Below are positions 63,625 through 64,000 of a stretch of 64,000 nucleotides of DNA, one piece after another. The notes under the pieces were generated by a model. The model did no database searches. It had not been told where the DNA came from and worked only from the letters and a program-made list of their open reading frames with translations. The translations under genes and the position numbers were made by a program. Source of the stretch: Desulfofundulus kuznetsovii DSM 6115 (GTDB lineage Bacteria; Bacillota; Desulfotomaculia; Desulfotomaculales; Desulfovirgulaceae); NCBI RefSeq assembly GCF_000214705.1, contig NC_015573.1, positions 2,983,001-3,047,000 on the forward strand. The letters are read 5' to 3'. Position 1 is the stretch's first letter, and the number at the start of each line of letters is the position of its first letter.

Positions 63625-64000
63625 TGCCGCTGCCCCCATTCAGTTTCAAAAAGCAAACCTGCCAGGCAGGCAAACAAGTCGTCTAAAGTCAGAATGCCGT
63701 CAGGGACGGGCCACCCGGAGTTGCGCAATCGCCAGGCCAGTTCCGCCGGCCCGGGCAGGGCCAGGCCAATTTTTTGCAGGGCTTCCCGGTGACTGAAAAC
63801 CTGCGCCGGTGTTCCCTCCAGCACCAGCCGGCCCCCGGAGAGGACCCAGACCCTGTCCGCAAGGACGGCCTCTTCCATAAAATGGGTAACCAGCACTACG
63901 GTCAGGCCTTCCTCCCGGTTCAAACTTAAGAGCGTCTGGATAACCTCCCGCCTCCCGGCAGGATCCAGCATGGCCGTAGGCTCGTCCAGTACCAGGCAGG
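63621..64000 (-). CDS. ecfA1: ECF transporter ATPase EcfA1 (C-terminal part, cut by window edge)
   Basis: The visible 126 residues start at Walker B (CLVLDEPTAMLDPAGR), followed by the switch histidine in VLVTHFMEEA and the C-terminal region ending TEWGQRQ. The N-terminal half lies beyond the window. It shares the four-base overlap with ecfA2. Confidence 0.95.
   Translation of the reverse strand, partial: CLVLDEPTAMLDPAGRREVIQTLLSLNREEGLTVVLVTHFMEEAVLADRVWVLSGGRLVLEGTPAQVFSHREALQKIGLALPGPAELAWRLRNSGWPVPDGILTLDDLFACLAGLLFETEWGQRQ

Noticed and set aside
1-64000. Search for rRNA, tRNA and tmRNA genes
   Set aside because: I saw no conserved rRNA stretch or cloverleaf with a CCA end; a tRNAscan run would be needed to be certain.

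Overview
The window looks like chromosome of an anaerobic Gram-positive bacterium of the Clostridia, most likely a Peptococcaceae-type acetogen or sulfate reducer (Desulfotomaculum, Desulfofundulus, Pelotomaculum or Moorella-like). The basis is gene content and fairly GC-rich codon use: a selenocysteine formate dehydrogenase, a trimeric [FeFe]-hydrogenase, a sensory hydrogenase with a SpoIIE-type phosphatase, a tungsten/molybdenum aldehyde oxidoreductase, AcuA, and a Firmicutes ecfA1-ecfA2-ecfT-truA-rplM-rpsI order. The genus is an inference.

Region 1 (1-12.3 kb) is a type I CRISPR-Cas locus, mostly on the minus strand: the start of a Cas8-like gene (cut by the window edge), cas3 with a C-terminal HD domain, a membrane protein, a WYL regulator, cas6, a Uma2-family nuclease-like gene, and an array of 58 repeats (37 nt) and 57 spacers. 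The array is read on the minus strand from a leader at about 11,951-12,213. Upstream of cas3 lies a tiny degenerate-repeat unit whose spacer-like sequence matches the cas3 promoter at 16 of 19 positions. It has the form expected of a crRNA-like RNA that guides the effector to silence its own operon. A second solitary degenerate repeat, with a 45-bp copy of the leader end, lies upstream of cas6.

Region 2 (12.3-20.7 kb) is an amino-acid oxidation module: aldehyde:ferredoxin oxidoreductase, class III aminotransferase, APC permease, glutamate dehydrogenase and a PAS/sigma-54 activator. Both the permease and gdhA have a sigma-54-like -24/-12 element and two ATGC-N6-GCAT dyads at nearly the same distances, a likely two-promoter regulon of the adjacent activator.

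Region 3 (20.8-35.8 kb) is a redox supercluster on the minus strand. The trimeric HydCBA hydrogenase is followed by a sensory hydrogenase and PP2C phosphatase, 5-formyl-THF cyclo-ligase, and NuoE/NuoF-like, iron-sulfur and FdhA subunits of an NAD(P)-linked formate dehydrogenase. fdhA contains an in-frame UGA with a clear bacterial SECIS hairpin.

Region 4 (35.8-50.4 kb) holds a membrane-anchored winged-helix protein, ACT protein and phenylacetate-CoA ligase, a DnaA-box cluster, tsaD, an endonuclease-like gene, a sirtuin with a non-ATG start, zinc-ribbon and hypothetical proteins, acuA, a complete IS21-family element, and a glycolate/lactate oxidase pair. Region 5 (50.4-58.6 kb) has a decayed IS607-type element (tnpA and tnpB both frameshifted), terC under a yybP-ykoY riboswitch, tlpA-ccdA, an S-layer-homology protein, a YkuS-like protein and a zinc-ribbon protein. 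Region 6 (58.6-64 kb) has rpsI and rplM separated from truA-ecfT-ecfA2-ecfA1 by about 900 bp of inserted repeat elements.

Three families of palindromic dispersed repeats lie between genes, often directly at stop codons; one has 8-bp target duplications and GTAA ends. I saw no rRNA or tRNA gene.
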